Translations under genes and position numbers: made by a program | DNA from: an uncultured Ruminococcus sp. | GTDB taxonomy: Bacteria > Bacillota > Clostridia > Oscillospirales > Ruminococcaceae | NCBI GenBank assembly: GCA_910579955.1 | Contig: CAJTWE010000011.1 | Span: 7,582 to 71,581 of the forward strand | Reading direction: 5' to 3' | Length of the DNA stretch: 64,000 nt | The notes under the pieces: model-generated | Seen by the model: only the letters and a program-made list of their open reading frames with translations | What the model was told of the DNA's origin: nothing | The model's database searches: none | Shown: positions 1 through 9,303 of the stretch, in pieces | Numbering within the stretch: the stretch's first letter is position 1 | How the letters are laid out: every line of letters starts with the position of its first letter

Positions 1-3000
1 CATCATTCCCGGCTTGATAGCCTTTTTGAGCTGTGAAAGGTTCTTTACAGCGGGAATACCTGGCTTTTCTGTTTCGGGTGTAACCTCAGCAACAGGCTCA
101 GGCTTCATAGGCGCAGACTGCTCCTTTTCAGGTTCTGCCTTGCCGATATATTCATACATTCCGCTGTTCAGGAGCTTATCGTAGGAGATATTCTCTGTGA
201 TAGCAAAGCCGCCGCTGTCACGCTGAACTGCGCAATCGTCCGTATAGAACGGTAACGCACCCGTCAGCGAAACAACCTCAGAAATCTCTCCAGTAATCTT
301 GTGACGAAATCGGTCACCGACCGTGACTGTATGGGGAGGCTGCACCTTAGTGGTCTGCTCTGCTTTGAGAGCCGCCCTCTCTGCTTTCTGTTCAGCCGAG
401 AGGTATGTATCGTCCCTGAGCCGTGATTCGGTCATTGTCGCGACATTGTACCACGAATGACGGAACTTCTCACCATTCTCAAAGCTGAAAGTAATACCCT
501 GAGAATTATAGTCAACGAGTGAGATCTTGCCCTCACCGCTGTGACCGCCCGTGCCGTATTCCTTTTTCAGAAAATCGGCTAACTGCTGGATAGTCGAGTG
601 CTTTTCCTCGTAAAAGTCCTGCACACGGAGTTTTCCGTGAACAAAGCCAGTACCACGGTCAATCTCGGCGGCAAGTGCTTCATAGACCTGAACACCGTCA
701 ACCACCGGACCTTTGGCAAATTCAGACTTCGGCTTTTCGGGCGCAGGCTTAGAAGTGGTCAGCGGTTCGGGATCACCGAAAAGAGAGAGCTGTTCACCCT
801 GTGCTTCGGGCATTTCCCAAAACGGAACATCAGCATTTTCATTACGCTGAATTTCGTCAATGACCGCTGCGTCCGTAAAGAGAGGACGGTCAATGGCCTC
901 AGTCTCCGCAGTTGGAGTCTCCACCGCAGGAGCATCATCGACCGCCATAACGCCCAGCTCATAAGCAAGACCGTCAAGCTCTGCATTGTGGTTTTCATAG
1001 GTGTCGATAGAGATAACACCATCGGCATTGTCGATAATAACCGTAGCACCGAGGGAAAGTGCCTTGTCTTTGATCTCGTCAAGGCTTTCAGCATCACCCT
1101 TATATTTCAGCGTGACCGCAGGCACATCTTCCACAGAAGAAATATCCTGAACCTCAGAAGCATCGCTCATAAGCTCTACCGTCTGTTCGTCCTTGCTTTT
1201 ATGCCTGTCGATAACATCATCGGGAACGGAAACAAGGTCAGAGAAATCAAGCCCCGTCAGACCGTTCTCGATCATATCCTCGATATTATCATACTGCTCC
1301 GTATTATAAACCTCGCCGTCAAATTCATAGGTGATTTTGAAGTCCACAAGGTCAGCCGTTACCTGAATCGGCAGCTCATCATCGGTCAGCGTGGTAAACG
1401 CAAGACCGACATTGTGCAGATCATCAAAATCAGCACCCTGACGGTATTCCGCTTCACAGAAGTCGTTGATAAGCGACTTTGCCTTGTCAAGCGGAGTTTC
1501 AAAGGTACGCTGAAAATCCATGATCTCCACAGGCTTATCGGGATTATGCTCAAGCATTGCAGTTTGCAGGAGCTTCAGGAATGTGGACAGCTCACGGTAC
1601 GGCTCGATCTCCATTTTATCGCCACGGTTATAGATACCGCAGACAGGTTCGCCGCCGTAAAACAGTTCACCGACCTTATCACCGTCAGCGATAGCCAGTT
1701 TCCATGTGCCGCCCTCAGTTTCCGCAGACTCGCAGTCAGTGCCGAAGAACTTGTCAACGACCTGCTGTAATGTCTGGAGCTTCTCAGCCTCACGCTTCGG
1801 AGGGTTCAGCTCAAATGCCTGTTCAATCAGGACGGTATATCCTGCTTCACGGAGCTTCGCAGAGTATTCGTCCTTAACATGATCGGGAAAACCAACCATA
1901 GGAGAACCGTTCTTTGACAGCATACGCAGTCCGAGGACTTCTGCACCGATCTCTGCATTTTTGCCGTACATCTCGTAAAAGTCACCGACCTTGCAGAGTG
2001 ATACCGAACCTTTGTCCTCCGGCTCTGCCTTTTCAGGAGCTTCGACCGCAGGTTTTTCAGCCTTAGACAGAATTTCAAAGCCCTTTTCCTCCATATCCTG
2101 CTGCCAGCCGTCATAGGCAAGCACATCGGAAGTGCCGAGCAGAATACCGCCGTAATTGGGTGCATCAAGGTCTTTCAGGGAAATGCTCTTGTCGCTGATC
2201 TTCTCGACCTCACGACGAGCGCCGTCATACATTATAATATCACCGACAGCAAGATCGGACACCTTTGCAGTTTCGGGCTTCTCCTGCACAAGCTCCTTTT
2301 CACGGAAGAACTCAGGCATTTCGGTAAAGCCGAAGCTGTCACAGAAATACGCTGTATCCTTGCCGTCGACGGAAATGACGATCACATCGCTTACAGAAAG
2401 CGAATGACCACGGAAATCTTCGGGGTGATCAATATTGAACTGCGTATAGAGGGCTTCAAGCGTAGCATTGCCCCTGAACTCTCCGACTTCTCCCTCATAG
2501 ACAAGCGCATAATCGTCCTTGTTGAGCTGTACGCCGTCAGCTTTCAGCCTGTCCATACTCTCAAAGCGGACACCGTGATATTCGTCACCGCTGGGAAGCT
2601 GATAGATCTGAAACTTACCCTGTGCCTTTTCCACATCATCAATGGTGCGGATAGGATTTTTCTCTTTGAAATCGTCAAGTATCTTCTGTTCCTCAGCGGT
2701 AAGCGCAGAATGGAATTCCAGATAAGGAACAAGGACATTCAGCATATTTCGGGGAGTTTCCTTGCTTTCGGGTGTATTGTAGGGATAATTCGTCGAAGCT
2801 ACGGCATTTTCACAGATAGTGCGGATATGGTCAATGAGACTTCCACCGCCCGAACCCTTGCCGTCACCGATATCAAACCTATTGGAGAAATTGAACTCCT
2901 GTCCGTCCACAACAGCCCTGATCTCAAAGTTTGTTTTCTTGTAGTAGCCTGCATTAAGGTCGGGGATCATACGCTCCTTATGCTGTTTATCGTCAAGATA

Positions 3001-6000
3001 CTCCATAAGAGCATTTGCAAGCGCAAAGCTGATCTCGCCGTGTTCTTCCGCAAAGTCACTCAGCAGACCGCTTTCGGTAAACCAGCGGTCATTGCCGTCC
3101 TTAGAATAGCCGAATTGAAATTCAAGGCTGTCGGGCTTTCTTTCAGGCTCAAAAGTAACATTATACTTTTTCTTTGCGATGATAGCAAAAGCGTTTTCGG
3201 TCTGCACTTCATCACCGAGAATATCATAGAGAGCCTTTTTGATACGGTTGAGCTTCGAACGGTTATCTCCCTTTTCCCAATCAGCCATAGCAGCACCGTC
3301 AAATGCAGTGAGAAGATCACTGATCCTTTCATCGGAAATGTCAGGAACAGCCTCCTGCAAATCGTCACGAACCCACCAGAAAGCGAGATCGTCAAATTCC
3401 TCATGGATACGGTCAATGAAAGCCTGTCCGATTTCCTCAAAGGAAACAAAACGTTCCATACCGCCGAAACTGCACTTGAAACCGTCCTCAGTCCTCTCCG
3501 TATGCAGGGAGTGGCGGAGGTTTTCAGCATAATAATAGGTACGGTCTGAGATCTCACCCTGTTCAAAGATAAACTCAATATCTGCGGCCCCACTGCCCTC
3601 TAAAAGTCCGAGAGCAAGCTCACGGCGAATATCCTCTCCGTCATGATAACGCTGGGCGAGGTCATAAAGCGCAGGCTCAGAAAGATGATAGCCGAAAGCA
3701 GCCTTGTCGCTGGGCTTATGCTTATCAAGATAACCGCTGTCAAACAGCGGATACGCCATATCCTCCCACTCATCAGAAGAAAGAGTGCGCTCCGCAAGGA
3801 ATTTCGCAAGGTCAGCCTTCGGGAACAGCACTTCTTCCTCAGTCGGAACTCTGCTTGCATTCTCACGGTCAATAACTGCCTGCTTATGGGCAGTCAGAAA
3901 GTCAGCTACATCGGATTCCTGCAAAGCGTTATGCAGAATCTCGTCATACGCCTGAATATCCTCAGCCGTGAAAGTCTCGTCAATGCTGTCGATCTGACCT
4001 CTCGTCACATCACCGACAAACATAGCGGTAATAGCCGCCCTTTGTCCATCGGAGAAATCGTGCTGAGAAAAGAAGTCAGAAAGCTCAATACTGCGGTCAA
4101 AACTCGACTTTGCTTCAAGCATATCATGGAGCTTGGAGTGTTCGCCGTAACGCTCCGAAAGAGCTTGTGACAGATACGCATTAACAAGAGAGAGCATTTC
4201 ACCGAACTGTGCATCATCATAACGATTATCGAAAAAGTCAGCAAGATCGAGCTTTACATCTTCCACCGCAAGGCGATGAACCACGGGAGAGAGTGCCACA
4301 TTCTGCTCCATAGGCAAACCGAGGTCAGCCATACTCCTGAGCATATCTACCTCACGGACAGCGTTTTCCAAAGCCCTGTGAAATGCAGGAGCGTTCTCTT
4401 TATCCACCGCAAAAGCGACCTTGCCGTCACGGACAACAGCATGATAGCTCACACTTGTTTCGAGGAAAGGCTTGACCTTTCCGAACTGTTCGGGTGTGAG
4501 CTTGCTCATATAATAATGGGTATCACGGTTCGCACGATAGTCACGGTTGCCGACTTCCTGCGCCTTATCGGTACTTGCAAACTGATTACGCATATTCACA
4601 ACTTCGTCCCTGATGTTGCGGACAGCAAAGAGGTCAGCGTGAGATACCGTCAGCGTACCCTTGCCGGACGGATAGACTCTGCCCGAAAACTGCATACTGC
4701 GCTTTGACATGATCTCAGCCATTTTCAGGACTAAATCACGGTCAGCCGAAAGATACTCTTTCTGCGGAATATAGCGATACTCTGTTGAACCGAAGATGTT
4801 TTTTTCGGGCGGAGAATATGGTCTGTTTGATTTGTTCGGTACAAGATCGGGAGTGCCTGCAATCTGCCTGAACCACTCCACATCTTTATCATTGATCGCC
4901 ATAATGACGGAATTATCACGGGCATAGGCATAGTAGTTAATGCCCGAATTATCAAGCTGTTCCTGCAATCTTGCAAAATCCGAAGCCTGAATCGTCACAA
5001 GGCTCTTATCTCTGTTATCTGTTGCCTTGTGCCACATTTGGTTGCCGTATGTAATAAGGTCAGCCATGCTGTCAACCTCCTTCTTTTCAGTCTCTTGTTC
5101 TACAACTTTTGGAATACCCCTGAGCATATCATTCCAGTCTTTATATGTATCTGGAGTGATGATACGCTTCATATCGGGATACTGCTCCTGCAAACGCTGG
5201 GCAAATTCATTGCCTGCCGTATCGTTATCGGAGCATAAAAATACGTTCTCAGCAGCGATATTATGACGGAGCATCGTATCAAGGACGATACTTGGCTTCA
5301 CGCCCATCATGGAAACAAGCCTGCAATTATCAAGCTCTTTGCTGTGCATTTGCAGATATGAAAGCATATCTATTGCCGACTCAAAGAAAAAAGCCTTTTC
5401 TCCGGTGCCGCGTACTACCTCAAAGCCGTGACCGCCAACCGAGCCTGTTGCAATGCCTTTGAATTTATGCTCCGTGGAAGTGCCGACCTTTTCAGCACCG
5501 ATAACTTTTCCGTCTGTATCGAAATATTTGAAAAGCACATTGCCTGTCTTTTCTTCCTGAGAAATAACGCCTTTCTTTACAAGTGCGGAAAGCATATCAT
5601 AGTCAAGTCCTCTGGTCTTGCACAGATACGCAAACACACGCCTGCAATTATCAGCTTCGGCAAGGGAAAGCTCCCTTGCCGTTTGCTGAACAGGTTTGGG
5701 TTCGTATGTGTGGGACGGAGTATAGGTGCGGTCAATATGCTCACCCGTGAGGGCTTCAACAGCATCAATAAAGGACATATCCATATATTCACGGAGTAAG
5801 CCGATATTATCGCCGCCCTTGTTTTCGCTGAACCTGAACCATTGACCACGTTCGCCCGGACCGTTGTCCTTGATATGCAGGCTGTCATGTTCCTTCCACA
5901 CATACTCTTTGCCGACCTTTTTCAGGTCAAAGCCGTGAGACATGAGAAACTGAGGAAGATTGACGAGGTTCGCCCTTTCTTTCTGTTCATCAGTAATTCT

Positions 6001-6003
6001 CAT
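1..6003 (-). CDS. Giant polyvalent protein (DUF3991/Toprim, YodL, MutS-I-like), C-terminus outside window
   Basis: The frame stays open from the ATG at 6003 to the window edge, giving 2001 residues without a stop. Residues 1-100 resemble the DUF3991 type. A Toprim fold follows at about 200-290, with FFFESAIDML as the acidic strand and FLCSDNDTAG as the DxD motif. Around 1115-1230 a YodL-type domain is seen (IDHPEDFRGHSLSVSD). Around 1330-1400 a stretch resembles MutS domain I (KVGDFYEMYG, PMVGFPDH, REAGYTVLIEQ). Such multi-domain proteins in ICEs usually go on to SNF2 helicase and N6-methylase domains, which would lie left of the window. They are thought to protect incoming DNA in the recipient. 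The ATG is 3 nt after the stop of the upstream gene, so translation is probably coupled. A strong internal ribosome-binding site precedes Met313. Confidence 0.85.
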   Translation of the reverse strand, partial: MRITDEQKERANLVNLPQFLMSHGFDLKKVGKEYVWKEHDSLHIKDNGPGERGQWFRFSENKGGDNIGLLREYMDMSFIDAVEALTGEHIDRTYTPSHTYEPKPVQQTARELSLAEADNCRRVFAYLCKTRGLDYDMLSALVKKGVISQEEKTGNVLFKYFDTDGKVIGAEKVGTSTEHKFKGIATGSVGGHGFEVVRGTGEKAFFFESAIDMLSYLQMHSKELDNCRLVSMMGVKPSIVLDTMLRHNIAAENVFLCSDNDTAGNEFAQRLQEQYPDMKRIITPDTYKDWNDMLRGIPKVVEQETEKKEVDSMADLITYGNQMWHKATDNRDKSLVTIQASDFARLQEQLDNSGINYYAYARDNSVIMAINDKDVEWFRQIAGTPDLVPNKSNRPYSPPEKNIFGSTEYRYIPQKEYLSADRDLVLKMAEIMSKRSMQFSGRVYPSGKGTLTVSHADLFAVRNIRDEVVNMRNQFASTDKAQEVGNRDYRANRDTHYYMSKLTPEQFGKVKPFLETSVSYHAVVRDGKVAFAVDKENAPAFHRALENAVREVDMLRSMADLGLPMEQNVALSPVVHRLAVEDVKLDLADFFDNRYDDAQFGEMLSLVNAYLSQALSERYGEHSKLHDMLEAKSSFDRSIELSDFFSQHDFSDGQRAAITAMFVGDVTRGQIDSIDETFTAEDIQAYDEILHNALQESDVADFLTAHKQAVIDRENASRVPTEEEVLFPKADLAKFLAERTLSSDEWEDMAYPLFDSGYLDKHKPSDKAAFGYHLSEPALYDLAQRYHDGEDIRRELALGLLEGSGAADIEFIFEQGEISDRTYYYAENLRHSLHTERTEDGFKCSFGGMERFVSFEEIGQAFIDRIHEEFDDLAFWWVRDDLQEAVPDISDERISDLLTAFDGAAMADWEKGDNRSKLNRIKKALYDILGDEVQTENAFAIIAKKKYNVTFEPERKPDSLEFQFGYSKDGNDRWFTESGLLSDFAEEHGEISFALANALMEYLDDKQHKERMIPDLNAGYYKKTNFEIRAVVDGQEFNFSNRFDIGDGKGSGGGSLIDHIRTICENAVASTNYPYNTPESKETPRNMLNVLVPYLEFHSALTAEEQKILDDFKEKNPIRTIDDVEKAQGKFQIYQLPSGDEYHGVRFESMDRLKADGVQLNKDDYALVYEGEVGEFRGNATLEALYTQFNIDHPEDFRGHSLSVSDVIVISVDGKDTAYFCDSFGFTEMPEFFREKELVQEKPETAKVSDLAVGDIIMYDGARREVEKISDKSISLKDLDAPNYGGILLGTSDVLAYDGWQQDMEEKGFEILSKAEKPAVEAPEKAEPEDKGSVSLCKVGDFYEMYGKNAEIGAEVLGLRMLSKNGSPMVGFPDHVKDEYSAKLREAGYTVLIEQAFELNPPKREAEKLQTLQQVVDKFFGTDCESAETEGGTWKLAIADGDKVGELFYGGEPVCGIYNRGDKMEIEPYRELSTFLKLLQTAMLEHNPDKPVEIMDFQRTFETPLDKAKSLINDFCEAEYRQGADFDDLHNVGLAFTTLTDDELPIQVTADLVDFKITYEFDGEVYNTEQYDNIEDMIENGLTGLDFSDLVSVPDDVIDRHKSKDEQTVELMSDASEVQDISSVEDVPAVTLKYKGDAESLDEIKDKALSLGATVIIDNADGVISIDTYENHNAELDGLAYELGVMAVDDAPAVETPTAETEAIDRPLFTDAAVIDEIQRNENADVPFWEMPEAQGEQLSLFGDPEPLTTSKPAPEKPKSEFAKGPVVDGVQVYEALAAEIDRGTGFVHGKLRVQDFYEEKHSTIQQLADFLKKEYGTGGHSGEGKISLVDYNSQGITFSFENGEKFRHSWYNVATMTESRLRDDTYLSAEQKAERAALKAEQTTKVQPPHTVTVGDRFRHKITGEISEVVSLTGALPFYTDDCAVQRDSGGFAITENISYDKLLNSGMYEYIGKAEPEKEQSAPMKPEPVAEVTPETEKPGIPAVKNLSQLKKAIKPGMM
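5065..5082 (-). promoter_or_regulatory. Internal Shine-Dalgarno and ATG inside the giant protein gene
   Basis: On the minus strand AAGGAGG (5082-5076) stands 8 nt before an in-frame ATG (5067-5065). The residues that follow are MADLITYGNQ. This site looks better than the start at 6003. It falls just after the DUF3991/Toprim part, so the gene may make a second, shorter product or be a fusion of two formerly separate genes. In related elements the DUF3991/Toprim protein is often a separate gene (from memory of the family). Confidence 0.5.
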
Positions 6004-6006
6004 CTG

Positions 6007-8055
6007 TTATTCCAACCCCTGATTATTTCTCTTTTTGGGTGTCTGCTGTCTCTGCTGAGGGTTCTGCTGACCTCGACCGCTGATACGCTGGGCATCTCTA
6101 TGCATTTTGCCACGGGAAAAGAAAGCTCTTTGGGAATCCTTCTTTGCGACCGTGACCGCAGATTTCTCACCTCCGAACACAGCGGAATGCTCCACGCCCT
6201 TAGCTGTCAGCTCTGCCGACTTCTTACGAGCCTGCCCCTCGTCCATACGACGAGTGAAACGCTCCTGTTTCGGGAGTGCCTTGAAAAGCTCAGAATTTAC
6301 AAGCTCAACGGCTCTTTCACCCTTGACATCACTCTCGATCTGCTTATATGCCTGAGCGTTTTCCTTAGAAACGGTAATTGCTACCGTATCATTCTTGCGT
6401 ACTACCGCAGAATAAGGGGTATTCTGTTTTTGCAGTTCTCCTGCAATTTTCCTTGCGGTATCAATCGGCTCAACACGGGTGTGTCTCTGCTCTTTGGAAA
6501 GAGAAGCATAGTATTCGGGATTGACAGTCTCATACCTGCCTTTCTCACCCTTACCGGCGTTCTCCTTTGCAGCTTCGGTATGTGCGATCTTTCTGATAGA
6601 AGCATACATCACATCATTCAGCACAGGAACGTCCTGCTTGGAAACGGTAATGCCGACCTTATCCTCGCACTTAGTAGCAGCGGAGAACTTTACTCCTGCC
6701 GACATTAGAGCCGACATGACCTCTGCCGCCTGAACCTCTGTCATGGTCTCCACATGACGGTCATTTCGGGGCAATTCCTTGTAATAATCAGGGTTCACCT
6801 TGAAACCGCCGTCATCTGTAAAAACGGCATCACCCTTATCAAGCATATCCGACAGCCAGCTATCTACCTCGACTTCTTCGTGCATATTGAGAAGCTCAAG
6901 CTGACTTTTCATTTTTGCAAGCTCCTCAACAGCGTTATCCCTCATTTCCGGCGGAACAAAGGGGTTTTCTGCAAGGCTCTCCATAGACTTAATACCCTCA
7001 GAAAGCTCTGCCTTTGCCTTGTCTATGTCCGCTTTAGAGCCGTTGTTGATGATACCGTCGATCATGTTGTAATCATCTTCAAGCTGCATCTCCACATTGA
7101 CAAGGGGCTGAATATTGAACTGATCTGCAAGTTCAGCGACCTTAGAACGGTCAAGAGTTTCGACCTCCTGCGCCGCCTGAACAGCAGTCTCAGCAAGTGT
7201 CGGCATATCCATAGTGCCTTTCTGAACCATTTCACCGAGCTTATCTCCGGTCAGCTTCATAGAAGCATCAAGCTGATCGTTGGTCTGCTCCTCATAGTGC
7301 GTTTCAGGACGGGCGAGCTTCATGATCTTATCATCAAGTTCTGAAATACGCTCATTCACATCTTTGAGCTGTTCGGAGAGATTATACTTGTCAACAACAC
7401 TTGTTGCAGGATCATTATAGGTATCAAGGATTCTCTGCTTTTTCGCTTCAAGTGTTGCTTTCTTATCGCTCAGGCAATCAACAGTCGCACCGTTCAGCCG
7501 TGTCAAAGCATCGGCAAAGGCTTCACGGCGTTCCTTATTAAAGCCGATAGAAAAGCTCTTGATCGTGTCATTCAGAGCAATCACACGATTGAGCTTGTGT
7601 TCTATACGGTCACGCTTTGCGGTAAATTTGTCGATCTTCTTCCACGCTTGGTCGATCTTCTGCTGTCGCTCAGGAATCTTCTCCTCACGGATAGCCTGAA
7701 TACGCTTCTCGTTATTGGCGATAACAGCACCGATACCCGGCAGATTGCCGATAGTAGCTTTCAGCATACGGTTGGTATCTTCAAGCTTATCAGCCTTTGC
7801 ACTGAGGGCTTCAATATTTGCCTTGTTGCGGTCGATCTTATCAGTTTGATTGGCGATTTTTTCATCAAGAGAGTCGATACGGCTCTGATGATGTTCCGCC
7901 TTTGCGTTAAGTAGAGGAAGAAGTTTTCCCGGATTCTGAACGCTGTTCTCGTCCTGCTGCTGGTCCAGAGACTGAGCCTGCTTTCTCCTCAGTTCTTCCG
8001 CATCGACCGCAGGCTGGTCGGCGGTTCTCTTATCGTCATTATCCTGTACGGGCAT
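6007..8055 (-). CDS. ICE coiled-coil protein with three C-terminal repeat modules (682 aa)
   Basis: I cannot assign a known function. Residues 50-250 are rich in heptad-like Lys/Glu/Leu and look like a long coiled coil. Residues 421-482, 512-575 and 587-645 are three copies of one module. Each copy starts N-[PS]-[DE]-[YL] and later has a [YF/H]SA segment, a short charged turn and a V-x-I-T-V-type strand (for example TPYSAVVRKNDTVAITVSKE). The same module recurs in the giant protein downstream and the 231-aa protein upstream. The C-terminus is basic and Gln-rich, which suggests nucleic acid contact. It has no signal peptide or membrane segment, so it is probably cytoplasmic. The ATG at 8055 has a GAGGT ribosome-binding site. 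Confidence 0.85.
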   Translation of the reverse strand: MPVQDNDDKRTADQPAVDAEELRRKQAQSLDQQQDENSVQNPGKLLPLLNAKAEHHQSRIDSLDEKIANQTDKIDRNKANIEALSAKADKLEDTNRMLKATIGNLPGIGAVIANNEKRIQAIREEKIPERQQKIDQAWKKIDKFTAKRDRIEHKLNRVIALNDTIKSFSIGFNKERREAFADALTRLNGATVDCLSDKKATLEAKKQRILDTYNDPATSVVDKYNLSEQLKDVNERISELDDKIMKLARPETHYEEQTNDQLDASMKLTGDKLGEMVQKGTMDMPTLAETAVQAAQEVETLDRSKVAELADQFNIQPLVNVEMQLEDDYNMIDGIINNGSKADIDKAKAELSEGIKSMESLAENPFVPPEMRDNAVEELAKMKSQLELLNMHEEVEVDSWLSDMLDKGDAVFTDDGGFKVNPDYYKELPRNDRHVETMTEVQAAEVMSALMSAGVKFSAATKCEDKVGITVSKQDVPVLNDVMYASIRKIAHTEAAKENAGKGEKGRYETVNPEYYASLSKEQRHTRVEPIDTARKIAGELQKQNTPYSAVVRKNDTVAITVSKENAQAYKQIESDVKGERAVELVNSELFKALPKQERFTRRMDEGQARKKSAELTAKGVEHSAVFGGEKSAVTVAKKDSQRAFFSRGKMHRDAQRISGRGQQNPQQRQQTPKKRNNQGLE

Positions 8056-8063
8056 AGGCTACC

Positions 8064-8102
8064 TCACTTTCTGCGCTTGATGAAGATGATAATCTTCTTC
8101 AT
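8064..8102 (-). CDS. Possible 12-residue coupled ORF (MKKIIIFIKRRK)
   Basis: The ATG at 8102 overlaps the TGA of the upstream gene as ATGA, and an AGGAAG motif precedes it. The stop is 8 nt before the ATG of the 682-aa protein. The peptide is basic and hydrophobic. It may only be a re-initiation device that carries ribosomes across the gap; a functional peptide is not shown. Confidence 0.25.
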   Translation of the reverse strand: MKKIIIFIKRRK

Positions 8103-8794
8103 GGTCTGAACTTCCTTTCTCTTTCTTCGTTCTGAATGATACGCTCCTGTTCGCTCTGCTGTCTGCGACGGGCGATCTCAGCCAAGTGTTGATGTCTTTC
8201 TCTTGAAAAATGCGAATGACTGTTACGGCGAAAATAATCGTCAAATAGCTCATTCAAAGTCGGAACTGTATCCGCTGCACTCTGTTCAGGGACAGAAGGA
8301 GCTTTCGCTTTTTCCTTGATTTTCTCATGTTCCTGAATATCCGAGATCGTTCTGCCGTTCACGGAGATCACACGGTCAAGCTCACGCTGAAGCGTGGGAG
8401 TATCGCAGAGCCAAAAATCCACATAGGTCTTGCAGAGTGCAAGCCGAACCTCATCGGGACGGTTTTTCAATGCTCCGATTGTTGTGTTCAATAGCTCTGC
8501 AACTTCTCCTAAGAGACGATAATAACCGTCAGGCTCTCCGCAGACTTGCAGTTCACGTAGCAAGGCTCCATAATCGCCGGACTGCGCCTTTGCGATGATC
8601 TCCTCGACCTGTTCCTTGTAACTGCCGTCATAGGTCAGCACCATTTCGTTTTCACCGTATCGGGCTGAAAAAGGAATACCGCTTTTGTCGAGTGCTACGC
8701 ATATCTCCTGCGCCTTATCCGTATCAATGCGGATAAACTCTTTGTTGGCAATAGAAGCAATATCTATGCCTGCGATATATAGAAACTCTGTCAC
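8099..8794 (-). CDS. ICE protein with shared module and helical repeat (231 aa)
   Basis: No function recognised. Residues 19-68 match the repeat module of the two downstream proteins (ALDKSGIPFSARYGENEMVL). Residues 95-125 match the ~31-residue helical repeat found three times in the gene just upstream (LGEVAELLNTTIGALKNRPD). The C-terminal third is charged, with many Arg, Glu and Gln. Translation probably starts at GTG 8794, which overlaps the upstream stop codon as GTGA. It appears cytoplasmic. It sits between topB with its helical-repeat partner and the coiled-coil protein, in the part of the element devoted to DNA processing. Confidence 0.8.
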   Translation of the reverse strand: MTEFLYIAGIDIASIANKEFIRIDTDKAQEICVALDKSGIPFSARYGENEMVLTYDGSYKEQVEEIIAKAQSGDYGALLRELQVCGEPDGYYRLLGEVAELLNTTIGALKNRPDEVRLALCKTYVDFWLCDTPTLQRELDRVISVNGRTISDIQEHEKIKEKAKAPSVPEQSAADTVPTLNELFDDYFRRNSHSHFSRERHQHLAEIARRRQQSEQERIIQNEERERKFRP

Positions 8795-9303
8795 GGTGTG
8801 ATCATCTCCCTGATGTGGTCGATCAGGTCAATGTTTGTGCTGTCGACATCGTACTCCATTGTGTACGCACCGCAGATATTTTCCTGAATACGGCGAGGGA
8901 GCGACCTCAGCTCACGCACAGGAACACCGATCAGCTTTGCAACATTGCCAAGCTCTGAAACTGCAAGTGCCTTGTTCACAAGGTCATAAAAACGCTCTGT
9001 ATGCGAGCTATCCATCATGAACTCATAAACGATAGCCTGCTGAGTATCGTAATCAAGGCTGCGGAGTGTCACAAGCAAAATGCCAGTTGATTTTGCAACC
9101 TCATCAAGTCCGATATATACCGAGCCTTTCTGCCACAGATTGTCGAGTGCTTCAAAGACTGCCTTCTTGTCCTCATCGTTCCTGACAGAGATAGTCTCAA
9201 AGACCGCTGTCATACTCTTTTTGATCTCATCGTCCATAGCGGAAATGCTGTCCTCGGAGACACCGAGGATCTTTGCAGCTTCCGCAAGCTGGTTGTTATC
9301 CAT
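8791..9303 (-). CDS. Helical three-repeat ICE protein (170 aa)
   Basis: The function is unknown. The protein is built from three related segments at residues 6-36, 66-96 and 118-148. Their pattern is L-x-x-[AV]-A-K-x-x-G followed by S-[ML]- or R-S-L and a second helix (LAEAAKILG, LDEVAKSTG, LGNVAKLIG). The layout recalls helix-turn-helix units, so DNA or protein binding is possible. The ATG at 9303 overlaps the end of topB by 8 nt, which decides the start. Longer readings would lie deep inside topB. A fourth copy of the unit is in the downstream 231-aa protein. Confidence 0.8.
   Translation of the reverse strand: MDNNQLAEAAKILGVSEDSISAMDDEIKKSMTAVFETISVRNDEDKKAVFEALDNLWQKGSVYIGLDEVAKSTGILLVTLRSLDYDTQQAIVYEFMMDSSHTERFYDLVNKALAVSELGNVAKLIGVPVRELRSLPRRIQENICGAYTMEYDVDSTNIDLIDHIREMITP

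Noticed and set aside
598..5799. Several long plus-strand reading frames opposite the giant gene
   Set aside because: They are shadows of the minus-strand polyvalent protein. They have no family features, no ribosome-binding sites and atypical Arg/Leu/Ile-rich composition.
6007..8055. Reading the 682-aa coiled-coil protein as an SMC-type ATPase or relaxase
   Set aside because: It has no Walker motifs and no relaxase catalytic motifs; the coiled coil alone does not support either.
8059..8253. 64-aa minus frame overlapping the 231-aa gene
   Set aside because: It lies out of frame inside a better supported gene. Only its tail region could be used by the 12-codon coupled ORF.
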